Source: Staphylococcus hsinchuensis
Lineage (GTDB): Bacteria > Bacillota > Bacilli > Staphylococcales > Staphylococcaceae
Reading direction: 5' to 3'
Length of the DNA stretch: 64,000 nt
Assembly (NCBI RefSeq): GCF_038789205.1
Contig: NZ_CP128355.1
Coordinates: 558,001 to 622,000 of the forward strand
Made by a program: the position numbers and the translations under genes
Notes under the pieces: model-generated
Databases searched by the model: none
Told to the model about the DNA's origin: nothing
What the model saw: the letters and a program-made list of their open reading frames with translations, nothing else
Shown: positions 18,884 through 27,451 of the stretch, one piece after another
How the letters are laid out: the number at the start of each line of letters is the position of its first letter
How positions within the stretch are numbered: position 1 is the first letter of the stretch

Positions 18884-18914
18884 TTGACCTTCAAGTAAAC
18901 TTTAATGCTATGTT
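18884..18914 (+). promoter_or_regulatory. MerR-type promoter with 19-base spacer
   Basis: TTGACC (-35), 19-base spacer containing CTTCAAGTAAACTTTAA, then TATGTT (-10). An over-long spacer holding a near-palindrome is the classic target of MerR regulators, which twist the DNA to activate. It is expected to be controlled by the MerR protein encoded immediately downstream. Confidence 0.75.
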
Positions 18915-18946
18915 TATTGTAATTAAAGATTAAGGGGATGATGGTT

Positions 18947-19354
18947 ATGTACATTGGAGAAGTCGCCAATCAATTAGGTATTAAAAAGTCTATGATTCGC
19001 TATTACGAAACACAAGGTATACTTAAAGTACCTAAAGATAGTAATGGTTATCGCTATTTTGATAAGCAAACAATCAAAAATTTAAAATTAATATGTAATT
19101 TAAAGTTATTCCATCTATCTTTGGAAGAGATTAAATACATCGTATATTTATTTAATCAACCTATTTCTGTTGAATGCAACATGGCTTCTAGTGATTACCT
19201 AGGAAATAAAATTGAGGAATTAGAGCAACACATTAATCTGCAAAGGCATATATTAAATCAATTCAAGCAAATTAATGTTTTATGTAAAGACATGAAATAT
19301 CAAGAAAATGAAGAGATCATATTGGATTTACTCGAGCGAGGTGATACTAAATGA
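18947..19354 (+). CDS. MerR-family transcriptional regulator
   Basis: 135 residues from the ATG at 18947 (MYIGEVANQLGIKKSMIRYYE); ATGs at 18938 and 18941 are too close to AAGGGG. The winged HTH domain (1-70) is followed by a dimerising coiled coil (about 85-120). Cysteines occur in the C-terminal half (VECN and NVLC), which could serve as redox or electrophile sensors, though this is inference. It overlaps the oxidoreductase gene by 4 bases, and MerR plus quinone/aldehyde reductase is a common pairing for electrophile stress. It probably autoregulates through the 19-base-spacer promoter. Confidence 0.85.
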   Translation: MYIGEVANQLGIKKSMIRYYETQGILKVPKDSNGYRYFDKQTIKNLKLICNLKLFHLSLEEIKYIVYLFNQPISVECNMASSDYLGNKIEELEQHINLQRHILNQFKQINVLCKDMKYQENEEIILDLLERGDTK

Positions 19355-19911
19355 TTAGTATTATTTATGCTGGCAACCGAGACGGTGTATGTGCGGAATT
19401 ATTTAAAAACATCCGTACTCATATCAACTTCTCACAAACGGTCAATGTTATTGATTTACAGTGTAATCAATATGATTTTCGCCTAACTCAAGGTTATCAT
19501 CAACCATTATCGGAAACATGGAAACAACATATTCAAATAATGGAACAGAGTGATACTCTGATTTTTATTTATCCTCTCTATTGGTTCAATATGCCAATGT
19601 TATTGAAAGGATTTGTTGATACGACCTTTTGGCCTGATTACGCTTTTAGTTTTAAAGATAAAAAGTTTTTAAAAAATGGGTTATGGAAAGATAAAAAGGC
19701 AATTATTATCTATACTTTAGGTGGCAGCGAATGGTTTCACCGCTTAAATAAACGTCTAGGTTATCGTGTACTTAAATATCCCTTAAATATTTCAGGTATA
19801 TTTGATATTACAACTTTCTATATCGATAATTTAAATCGGTCGGCTACTCACAGTACTCATGTTCAAAAACGAATTAACACGATTACTCATAAAGTTACTA
19901 AGCTAATTTAA
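19351..19911 (+). CDS. Flavodoxin-fold NAD(P)H oxidoreductase
   Basis: A 186-residue protein of the Flavodoxin_2 family (NQO/MdaB/KefF group). The FMN-binding region is FIYPLYWFNMPMLLKGFVDTTFWPDYAF (about 69-96), whose PLYW-x-MP and FVD motifs are diagnostic. GGSEWFH (about 126) provides the second flavin contact. It probably reduces quinones or other electrophiles by two electrons using NAD(P)H in the cytosol. It is translationally coupled to the MerR gene and probably induced by it. No clear terminator follows before 20050. Confidence 0.85.
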   Translation: MISIIYAGNRDGVCAELFKNIRTHINFSQTVNVIDLQCNQYDFRLTQGYHQPLSETWKQHIQIMEQSDTLIFIYPLYWFNMPMLLKGFVDTTFWPDYAFSFKDKKFLKNGLWKDKKAIIIYTLGGSEWFHRLNKRLGYRVLKYPLNISGIFDITTFYIDNLNRSATHSTHVQKRINTITHKVTKLI

Positions 19912-20054
19912 TTGGATATTTTAAGTTTCACTAAGAGTATAAAATTCAAATTGCCTAGAAAGAAAAGTCCCTAATTGTTAGATATAGAATATATACACTC
20001 AACTAACACATACAAAAAGGTTCTTGAATAACATATAAGATCTAAGTATAGTTT

Positions 20055-20123
20055 GCGAGACACCTAAGGGAGAAGGATGAGTGTCGAGACCGAGGCTCGA
20101 CCCAGCCCCCTAGGTAAGCGAGC
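20055..20123. repeat. GC-richer double-hairpin intergenic element
   Basis: In an otherwise AT-rich gap (19912-20292), outer arms ACCTAaGGG (20062) and CCCcCTAGGT (20106-20115) enclose an inner perfect stem GTCGAG (20083-20088) / CTCGAC (20096-20101). The composition differs sharply from the surroundings. No other copy is present in this window. It could be a structured RNA or a mobile intergenic repeat; function unknown. Confidence 0.5.
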
Positions 20124-20222
20124 AACAATATTATTAAAGTAATTTTTATCATCTTCAATAAGAATCACCATACCTAGTAACGTCGGTAAGTGTCTCTATA
20201 TACGAAGTATTAATATATAGTT

Positions 20223-20258
20223 AAGCCCATCAAAGATTAAAGAATCTTTGATGGGCTT
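20223..20258. terminator. Perfect 16-bp hairpin between convergent genes
   Basis: AAGCCCATCAAAGATT / AATCTTTGATGGGCTT with a 4-base loop. No T-run on either side, so it is an atypical bidirectional terminator or transcript-end stabiliser between the oxidoreductase and the phosphatase genes. Confidence 0.65.
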
Positions 20259-20292
20259 ATTGCTAGTATTTATGTTTTAGCTTCTTTATTCA

Positions 20293-20904
20293 TTATTTCA
20301 AATTTCTTTTATACACGGTTTTTCCTTCTACAACACTGATAAAGTATTGTATGTTGTTTGTTAAGTCTACGAGAGACACGTAACCTTGATGACCTGCACC
20401 TGTGTCGATACACATCGAATCTTTATCAATATAAACCTCATCTAATTCACAGCCATATCGAAATGTTGGTACGTGGCCATGAATAATTTTATGGCCTTTG
20501 TATTTGCGTGCGAGTGGCACATTTTCATGTCCTGTCACGTGAGCTTGAACTTGGTTGTCTAATGGACGTCCGGCCTCAATGCCTGCATGTACAAACAGAT
20601 ATGACGAATCCATAGCAAGTGTTTTCATTTTCTTAATAAAAGGGAGCCACGGTTGTACATTTGGTTGATCACTTTGTAGCCATTTCATTTCGTGGTTGCC
20701 GAGTAATACGGTCGCTCCCTGTTGATGTAAATCTTTGATAATACGTAGTGTACCGACTGAACTGGGTCCTTTGTTGACGTAATCTCCTAATAAATATAAT
20801 CGATCTACATCCGCATCATAGCCTGCTTTTTTTAGTAACTTTACGAATAAAGTACCGTAACCATGGATATCTGATGATACGAATAGCCTGCTTTGATATC
20901 CTAT
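20293..20904 (-). CDS. Calcineurin-type metallophosphatase, non-canonical start
   Basis: The metallophosphoesterase motifs run in one frame: DIHGYG, GDYVNKGPSS, LLGNHE and HGHVP, the set seen in bis(5'-nucleosyl)-tetraphosphatase/PP1-like enzymes. The first ATG in frame (20688) falls after GNHE and would remove half the active site. Upstream there is no ATG, GTG or TTG before a stop at 20926-20928. The best start is an ATA at 20904-20902, 8 bases after a strong GAGGGGG, giving 203 residues (xGYQSRLFVSSDIHG). Either translation starts at ATA (or ATT/ACG just upstream), or the start codon is mutated. Cytosolic dinucleotide or phosphoprotein hydrolysis is family inference. Confidence 0.75.
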   Translation of the reverse strand: MGYQSRLFVSSDIHGYGTLFVKLLKKAGYDADVDRLYLLGDYVNKGPSSVGTLRIIKDLHQQGATVLLGNHEMKWLQSDQPNVQPWLPFIKKMKTLAMDSSYLFVHAGIEAGRPLDNQVQAHVTGHENVPLARKYKGHKIIHGHVPTFRYGCELDEVYIDKDSMCIDTGAGHQGYVSLVDLTNNIQYFISVVEGKTVYKRNLK

Positions 20905-20943
20905 CGTTGATACCCCCTCAATCGTTCATACACTATAACTTTA

Positions 20944-22596
20944 TTACTTTAATGATTTTTTACGTTGCCAACGTTCCATCGCAATTAAGATAACTGACGT
21001 TATACCGATAGATAACAGTGCCATCGCCATACCTTGGGCAGAGTTACCTTGTTCGAATTGTCGGTAAATAAACGTAGATGACGTATCTGTATTCGGAGGT
21101 CTTAACATTAATGACCCGACTAATTCACGCATTGAAATACAGAATATTAAAATCCATCCAGAAATGATGCCTGGTCTTAATAATGGTAACGTGATTGTTC
21201 TAAACAACGTCCAGCCTGTACTGCCAGATATTTCTGCCGCTTCAATTAAATTCTTACTAATGTTTTGGTTAACGTTTTTAATATTCTGCACGGCATACGG
21301 AATATATAAAATAGTATATGTTAACACTAATATTAATATTGTATTGTACAGTGGCACAGGATTCGCTTTATTGTTCCATAGTAAAATGATACCAATAACA
21401 ACAATGATACCTGGCACTGTATTAGGTAGTAAACTTGAAAAGTCGATAAATTTACCAAGTTTATTGCGTTTTTGCGTAACCATAACGACCCATAAACCAA
21501 TGATTGATGCTAAAGTTGCTGAGCATATGGCTAAAATGAAACTGTTCGTTAACGCGATGCCACCATTACCAACTAGCACATCGACAAAGTTTTGTAAGGT
21601 GAAATTACTTAATTTCAGTCCTGCCGACGATTTCTTCATAAATGAACTTAAGAAGATACTGATGTACGGTAATACGATTGTTAAAAATAACTCAAATACT
21701 ACGAAGATAATGCCGATAATCAACCATTTCTTGCTTGTCTGCATCATGACTTTCTGGCCTTTCCCCACGTTCACTTTAAAGTTTGTACGTGATTGGAACC
21801 ATTGTTGGAAGCCCCAAACTGCCATACTGACACCTAATAATAGTGTCGATAATAGTGCAGCATGTTGGAAATCAATCGGCCAAATTGATGTACTATGGTG
21901 AATTTCTGAAGTTAACACACGGTAGCCGATACGGTTACCCATTGTTACCGGTGTACCAAATTCTCCGATTGTTTTGACGAAGACTAATAGCGCACCCATG
22001 CTGTAACCTGACATGAATAACGGAGCTACAATTTTACGGAAACGGTACATAAAGCCGCCGCCATAAATCAATGCTGCCTCTTCTTGAGACTGTTGTACTT
22101 TGAGTAATGCATTTTTCAGCACAACGTATAGAAATGGTGCCAAGTGACAGCTCATGATTAAGACCATTCCAAAGAATGAAAAGAAATACGGTGTGATGTG
22201 CGCAAAGATTGGACTAATTTGTTCCAACAAACCGTTGCGTTGCATCGTTAACATCCAACCCATTGAACCAATATACGGTGGTGTCATGAACGGAATCATA
22301 ATTAAAATATCTAAAAACTGATACTTCGCTAACGGTGTCTTTGTCATAATATAACTTAAAGGTAATGCTAGCACCGTGCTCAATATTACGACCGCGATGC
22401 CAAGCATAATCGAATTCCACAATACCTTTAAACTATCACTGCTGAATAACTGAGCCACATTACCGAAAAATGATGTGCCCGCTTCTGGAATAAATCCTTT
22501 CACTAATATCATTATTAGCGGCAAGATAATGAGTAGAAACAGCACAATAAATGCGATAATTTGATTCGTACGTTTCATGAATAAGTTTGATTTCAT
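20944..22596 (-). CDS. Ferric-type ABC importer permease (double-domain)
   Basis: A 550-residue membrane protein with about 12 helices, made of two fused BPD_transp_1 domains like FbpB/SfuB. EAA-type loops occur in both halves (EEAALIYGGGFMYRFRKIVAP and EAAEISGSTGWTLFRTITLP). It forms the whole membrane channel as a single chain. It starts 1 base after the binding-protein gene and is the last gene of the ATPase-binding protein-permease operon. The family transports Fe3+, 2-aminoethylphosphonate or similar small anions/metal complexes; the substrate is not decided by sequence. Confidence 0.85.
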   Translation of the reverse strand: MKSNLFMKRTNQIIAFIVLFLLIILPLIMILVKGFIPEAGTSFFGNVAQLFSSDSLKVLWNSIMLGIAVVILSTVLALPLSYIMTKTPLAKYQFLDILIMIPFMTPPYIGSMGWMLTMQRNGLLEQISPIFAHITPYFFSFFGMVLIMSCHLAPFLYVVLKNALLKVQQSQEEAALIYGGGFMYRFRKIVAPLFMSGYSMGALLVFVKTIGEFGTPVTMGNRIGYRVLTSEIHHSTSIWPIDFQHAALLSTLLLGVSMAVWGFQQWFQSRTNFKVNVGKGQKVMMQTSKKWLIIGIIFVVFELFLTIVLPYISIFLSSFMKKSSAGLKLSNFTLQNFVDVLVGNGGIALTNSFILAICSATLASIIGLWVVMVTQKRNKLGKFIDFSSLLPNTVPGIIVVIGIILLWNNKANPVPLYNTILILVLTYTILYIPYAVQNIKNVNQNISKNLIEAAEISGSTGWTLFRTITLPLLRPGIISGWILIFCISMRELVGSLMLRPPNTDTSSTFIYRQFEQGNSAQGMAMALLSIGITSVILIAMERWQRKKSLK

Positions 22597-22597
22597 A

Positions 22598-23635
22598 CTA
22601 TCTCATCATTTCTGTAAATTGTTTTAGAACTTTTTCACTCTTATCTGAAAGTGATTCCCAATCATATTTATATTCTTTAATTTCTGAACGTTTTGCTTTG
22701 TGTTTATTTTTCTCTTGTGACTTATCAGCAGGGATTAAGTAATGATCGTCAACTTCTTTTTGACCGTCTTTACTCGTTACATAGTCCATGTAATCTTTTG
22801 CTTCATCTTTATGTTTTGAAGACTTTAAGATAAATGCTGGTCTTGGTGAAATCGCTGTACCTGATTTAGGATATTTAATATCAACTGGTTCACCTTTTGC
22901 TTTAGCTTTGTAAACCATATAGTCTACGCCACCGTATACGACATCATTTTTACCTTTGATGACTGTTTCTAATGCTGGTTTGTTCGCACCTGCTAATTTC
23001 ATACCGTTTTCTTTTAATGCTTTGTAGTCGTCCCAAGCCTTTTGACCTTCGTTATTTACTTTAATTGAAAGTAAATCAAGCGCTGTACCTGATTCAGATG
23101 GGTCAGGAATTGCAATTTTGTCTTTAAAGCGTTTATCTGTTAAATCTTTTAAGTCTTTTGGTGCTTTTTTAACATTGTCAGTGTTGTATGACATACCTAA
23201 AGCACTACCACTAAATCCATAATAATAGCCTTTTTTATCGATCCAGTCTTTGTATAATTTTTTGTGGTTTTTAACTTTGTAAGGTTCGATTAGACCTTTT
23301 TTCTTATAATCTATCGCAGCTGGTAAAGAAGCTAATTGTACTACGTCTGCTTTCGGATTATCTTGTTCTGCTTCTAGACGTCCAAGTACTTCACCTGTAG
23401 TACCTTGGAACACTTTTACTTTTTTATGAGATTTCTTTTCATAGTCTTTAACCATATCTTTTACTAAATCATCTGGTCCAGCTGTGTATAATACTAAATC
23501 CCCTTTGCCGCCTGAACTTTTATCTCCTGATCCCCCGTTGCTATTACCGCTATCTGTTTCCTCTTTGTTTTGACACCCCGTTAATACGACTGCTGCTGTT
23601 AATGCTACACCCAAATGTTTAACATATTTTTTCAT
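22598..23635 (-). CDS. ABC importer substrate-binding lipoprotein, FbpA-like
   Basis: 345 residues, signal peptide with lipobox VLTGC (Cys21), then a Gly/Ser-rich linker and a two-lobe periplasmic-binding domain of the iron/AEP cluster (SBP_bac_11/FbpA-like: LVLYTAGPDDLVKDMVKDYEK). The tyrosine pair that binds ferric iron in FbpA is not clearly conserved at the expected site (YGGVDYMVYKAKA), so a non-iron substrate such as a phosphonate or sugar phosphate is possible. It lies between ATPase and permease in one operon with short gaps. Confidence 0.82.
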   Translation of the reverse strand: MKKYVKHLGVALTAAVVLTGCQNKEETDSGNSNGGSGDKSSGGKGDLVLYTAGPDDLVKDMVKDYEKKSHKKVKVFQGTTGEVLGRLEAEQDNPKADVVQLASLPAAIDYKKKGLIEPYKVKNHKKLYKDWIDKKGYYYGFSGSALGMSYNTDNVKKAPKDLKDLTDKRFKDKIAIPDPSESGTALDLLSIKVNNEGQKAWDDYKALKENGMKLAGANKPALETVIKGKNDVVYGGVDYMVYKAKAKGEPVDIKYPKSGTAISPRPAFILKSSKHKDEAKDYMDYVTSKDGQKEVDDHYLIPADKSQEKNKHKAKRSEIKEYKYDWESLSDKSEKVLKQFTEMMR

Positions 23636-23641
23636 AATTTC

Positions 23642-24670
23642 TTACCCCTCCATTGAAATAAAATGATTTTGTGATAATGCAAATGTTAATTTAACGTTAT
23701 CTCCAATTTGATAAGCTTTATCGTCGTAAAACATCATCTCGTTATCTTTAACTTGTGCAGTATATTGATAACGTTCACCAGTAAAGCTCTTCGTTAATAT
23801 TTTCGCATCTAAGCCGTGCTCTGAAATATGTACAAGTTCCGGTCTCACAAGTAAACCGTAATGTCCGTCTGCAATTTCTGATTCGCTCTTAACCTCAATG
23901 CCTGATGTGCTTGTAAACACATTGTTGCGTACTTGTCCTTCTACAAAAGTACCTTTACCAATAAATGTAGCAACCTCTTTGTTTTTCGGATGATGATATA
24001 ACGATTCTGGAGAACCGAATTGGACGATTTTACCATTGCGCATCACCGCGATTTCATCCGACATCGTCATCGCTTCGTACTGATCATGTGTTACAAATAT
24101 TGCTGTCATGTGGTAATTCTTAACTAAACGTTGAATCAATAGACGCATATCTTCTCGTAATCCAGCATCGAGTGCTGATAATGGCTCATCCATCAATATT
24201 AATTTATATTGTGAAATGATTGCCCTTGCTAGCGACACACGCTGTTGTTGACCACCTGATAATTGATGAATCGGTAAATCATGATAATCTGCTAACTGTA
24301 CTTCCGACAATGCTTGCATGACACGTTCTTTCATGTTGTTCGTATCCTTTCTCACCTTCAGTGGATATGCAACATTTTGGAAAACGGTCATATGTGGCCA
24401 TAATGCAAAGTCCTGAAACACCATACCAATTTCTCTCTTACTCGGTGTTTTGAAAATATTATCTTTATCCGAGTAAAAAACGTCATCCCCATTCACAATG
24501 CGACCTTGATCCGGCTGTTCGAGACCCGCGATTAATCTTAATAACGTCGTCTTCCCACAACCAGAAGGACCTAACAACGATATAAACCGACCGTGCTCAA
24601 TCGTTAAATCAATATTCTTGATAACTTCTTTTCCGTTAAACGACTTTTTCAAATTAACTACTTTAAACAC
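23642..24670 (-). CDS. ABC importer ATPase, FbpC/PotA-like
   Basis: 342 residues: an ATPase domain with Walker A GPSGCGKTT, signature LSGGQQQRVSLARAI and Walker B LILMDEPLSALD, all intact. A C-terminal TOBE-like domain (about 235-340) follows. It is the first gene of the importer operon and is divergent from a LysR regulator with 134 bases between, the standard arrangement for LysR control of the operon. Confidence 0.88.
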   Translation of the reverse strand: MFKVVNLKKSFNGKEVIKNIDLTIEHGRFISLLGPSGCGKTTLLRLIAGLEQPDQGRIVNGDDVFYSDKDNIFKTPSKREIGMVFQDFALWPHMTVFQNVAYPLKVRKDTNNMKERVMQALSEVQLADYHDLPIHQLSGGQQQRVSLARAIISQYKLILMDEPLSALDAGLREDMRLLIQRLVKNYHMTAIFVTHDQYEAMTMSDEIAVMRNGKIVQFGSPESLYHHPKNKEVATFIGKGTFVEGQVRNNVFTSTSGIEVKSESEIADGHYGLLVRPELVHISEHGLDAKILTKSFTGERYQYTAQVKDNEMMFYDDKAYQIGDNVKLTFALSQNHFISMEG

Positions 24671-24804
24671 GATTCCTTCACCTCTGGTTACACTATATAA
24701 AAAGATTGTTAATAAACATTAAATAACTTGTTAACTACAAATCAAAGATATACATGTATGATATATAATTATATAGAGAAACTTTATATTAAGGAGCGGA
24801 CACA

Positions 24805-25686
24805 TTGAATACAAAACAATTGATGATTTTTAAATACTTTGTCGAAGAGCAAAATGAAATCGCCGTTGCGGAAATTCTAGGTATTACACAACCGACTGTC
24901 ACTTTTCACTTGAAGAACTTAAACGAACTTTATGGGGTCAAACTGTATAGTAAAAAAGGTAAACATTTTAATCTGACAGAAGCTGGAAAATCACTGTATT
25001 TTAATGCCAATAAAATCTTACACCTCATGCAAGAAACCGAAGATACGATGAAAGACTTCGAGAAGTCTAACCGAGGTACTTTGAAAATTGGTGCCAGTCA
25101 TTCACCGATATACAGCGCTCTACCTAATACATTAAAAAAATATATCAACGAATATCCCGACATCGATATTTCATTAACTGTAGATACCGCACCTATTATT
25201 ATTAAAAAAGTGAAAGCAGGAGAAGTAGAAGTCGGTGTCATTGCAGAGAAAGGTTTACAAACTTCTGACGTTAAAATTAAACGATTATTTAAAAATCCCT
25301 TAATGCTCGTCATGGATCGTCAACACCCACTCGCTCAAGAAGATAATTTAGAACTAAAAGAAATTCTAAAATACCCTTTCGTCATTCACCATAGTGGCTC
25401 AACACGTGAAAGTATTGATGAATGGCGTAAAGATCATTTAATTGATCTCAACGTACGCATGGAATCAAACAGTATGAGTAGCATCATTTCGACAATAAGC
25501 GACTCAAAGATGTTAAGTTTACTGAGCGCGACGGCAATTGAACATTATTCCAACCTTATTGCGAAACCATTACCTAACCAACCATCCGACCGCCACATCT
25601 CAATCATCTATCGTGATGATCGCTTTATATCGCCAATGATTCAAAACTTTATTAATCAATTCTATTTGGAAGGCAAGAACATGTAG
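24805..25686 (+). CDS. LysR-family regulator of the adjacent importer
   Basis: 293 residues from TTG after AAGGAG. The N-terminal winged HTH (1-60: KYFVEEQNEIAVAEILGITQPTVTFHLKNL) and a LysR substrate-binding domain (about 90-285) are complete. It is divergent to the ABC importer, so it probably autorepresses and activates the importer in response to a ligand linked to the transported solute. The HTH resembles CysL/YwfK-type regulators, which is too loose to name a ligand. Confidence 0.88.
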   Translation: MNTKQLMIFKYFVEEQNEIAVAEILGITQPTVTFHLKNLNELYGVKLYSKKGKHFNLTEAGKSLYFNANKILHLMQETEDTMKDFEKSNRGTLKIGASHSPIYSALPNTLKKYINEYPDIDISLTVDTAPIIIKKVKAGEVEVGVIAEKGLQTSDVKIKRLFKNPLMLVMDRQHPLAQEDNLELKEILKYPFVIHHSGSTRESIDEWRKDHLIDLNVRMESNSMSSIISTISDSKMLSLLSATAIEHYSNLIAKPLPNQPSDRHISIIYRDDRFISPMIQNFINQFYLEGKNM

Positions 25687-25785
25687 TTAGTTGCAACATC
25701 ATATTGAAACGCTCGTTCAAATGTTTGTAAATGTGTAACAAGAGGAAAGTGAAAAATATAATTCTTTCCACAAAGGAGCATGATG

Positions 25786-26739
25786 ATGAATAATAAAGTT
25801 GTATTAGAACAAGCTGCTCAACAATTTAGTGACGATAATAAACCGCATCCGCGCATTTACGAATTAGAACCAAAAGATGGTAGAGCATTACTTGAAAAAG
25901 TACAATCATCTCCGGTAGAAAAACATAAAGTAGACATTGAAGATACAACATTTTCAACTGAGAACTGGGGCGACGTGCCAGTCAGATTTATTCGCCCTGA
26001 AGGTAATCAAGAGAAACTGCCAGTGATTTATTATATTCACGGCGCAGGTTGGGTCTTCGGAAATGCCAACACGCACGATAAATTAGTAAGAGAATTAGCT
26101 GTAAGAACGAATTCAGTTGTTGTATTTCCTGAGTATTCATTATCACCAGAAGCAAAATACCCAACAGCAATTGAGCAAAACTATGACGTCTTACAACAAT
26201 TAAGAAATGTATCAGAAGAAAAGAATCTAGATATCACAAGATTAACAGTCGCTGGTGACTCAGTAGGCGGCAATATGTCTACCGTAATGACAATCATGAC
26301 AAAGCAGCGTGAAGGCTTACCAATTAGTCAACAGTTATTATATTATCCTGTAACAAATGCTGAATTTGATACAGAGTCTTACAATGCATTTGCAGAAGAT
26401 TATTACCTTACTAAAGAGGGCATGCAATGGTTCTGGGATCAGTACACAACAAATCCAGACGAAAGAGCTGAAATCACAGCTTCACCATTACGTGCAGATG
26501 AAAAAGAACTTGAAGGCTTACCACCAGCAATGATTTTAAACGCAGAAGCCGACGTATTACGTGACGAAGGCGAAGCATACGCAAACAAATTAAGAGCAGC
26601 TGGTGTAGACGTTGCGCAAATCCGCTTCCAAGGTACAATCCATGACTTCGTAATGCTGAACCCACTAGATCAAACAAACGCAGCGCGTGAAGCAATGGAC
26701 ATCTCTACTTCTTGGATAAACAAGAAAAACAATCAATAA
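25786..26739 (+). CDS. Alpha/beta hydrolase, HSL-type esterase
   Basis: About 317 residues; three ATGs occur in a row and the third (25786) has the best spacing to AAGGAG. The oxyanion motif is HGAGW (variant of HGGG), the nucleophile Ser is in GDSVGGN, the acid Asp in NAEADVLRDE and the His in GTIHDFVM, all in family order. It belongs to the hormone-sensitive-lipase esterase group and likely hydrolyses short-chain esters in the cytosol. It is a single gene with a strong ribosome site. Confidence 0.88.
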   Translation: MNNKVVLEQAAQQFSDDNKPHPRIYELEPKDGRALLEKVQSSPVEKHKVDIEDTTFSTENWGDVPVRFIRPEGNQEKLPVIYYIHGAGWVFGNANTHDKLVRELAVRTNSVVVFPEYSLSPEAKYPTAIEQNYDVLQQLRNVSEEKNLDITRLTVAGDSVGGNMSTVMTIMTKQREGLPISQQLLYYPVTNAEFDTESYNAFAEDYYLTKEGMQWFWDQYTTNPDERAEITASPLRADEKELEGLPPAMILNAEADVLRDEGEAYANKLRAAGVDVAQIRFQGTIHDFVMLNPLDQTNAAREAMDISTSWINKKNNQ

Positions 26740-26840
26740 ATGTAGGTTAACAAGCGTGTGAAATATTAATTTCTTTTATTTAAGCAAATTACCCGGGAAA
26801 TACCGGATACAAGTTCACATCAAACGACGGTAAACATAGA

Positions 26841-26874
26841 AAAGCGCCTGGGCTATCGAAGTCCCAGACGCTTT
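26841..26874. terminator. Hairpin terminator of the esterase gene
   Basis: AAAGCG-c-CTGGG / CCCAG-a-CGCTTT with a short, broken T tract on the right. The region 26885-26904 up to the opposing frame is unremarkable. Confidence 0.7.
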
Positions 26875-26904
26875 GTTGTTTATGTGATAGTTTATTCAAA
26901 GTGT

Positions 26905-27282
26905 TTATAAGTCGATTGAACTATTCATAGAAGTAGCTAATTCGTTTTGGATTGTAGAAGCTAAAAGTCGTAATTCCGGATGATAATTATTAGCAAATCC
27001 TATAATCATGTGCTATTTGATATATTCAGTGACGAAACGATCATCAGGTATATTGTCATCAATAATTGAACATAAATCCTTATATTTAATTTCTTCGACC
27101 TGGCGATGGGCAATATATTTAATAATTGCTATATGGACTTTCTCAAAAACTTCATATTCAAAATTAAACTCTAAAAACAATAAGCTTATAGATTTCGTAT
27201 CCAATTGATTACTTCCTAGCTCTACCGATAATTCATTAATTGATTGATATAATAACCTGAAACTTTCTTTATTAGTTAACAA
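26905..27282 (-). pseudogene. Small protein gene interrupted by an in-frame TAG
   Basis: A TTG start at 27282 follows GGAGGG by 6 bases. The first 89 codons (ending TEYIK) stop at a TAG at 27015-27013. The same frame then continues without a break for 35 more codons (HMIIGFANNYHPELRLLAST... SSIDL) to a TAA at 26905, so the unbroken protein would be about 124 residues, acidic, helical and cytosolic. The family is not recognised. It is a point-mutated pseudogene, a truncated but functional protein, or a readthrough; continuing amphipathic coding character past the stop favours recent mutation. Confidence 0.5.
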
Positions 27283-27400
27283 AATTAACCCTCCATCTCA
27301 ATGGCTTTTCTCAAATATAGAATCTTCGTGAAAATATTTCTGTTAGTTTGTCTATAAACAACGTAACATAAAGAATAAGGGAAAGTATTTTTAATATAGA

Positions 27401-27437
27401 AAAACACGCTATTTGAGAAATCACCCAAATAACGTGT
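27401..27437 (-). terminator. Terminator of the secreted 261-residue protein
   Basis: ACACG-c-TATTTG / CAAATA-a-CGTGT hairpin; on the minus strand five T follow. Confidence 0.8.
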
Positions 27438-27451
27438 CCTTTTAATAAATA

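Noticed and set aside
22598..23635. Naming the importer as a ferric iron system
   Set aside because: The FbpA-type tyrosine pair is not convincingly conserved and no Fur box was found, so the substrate is left open.
23690..23720. TGATAAGCTTTATC as an SCC att-like sequence
   Set aside because: It lies within the ATPase coding region and matches the att core only by chance; no ccr genes are nearby.
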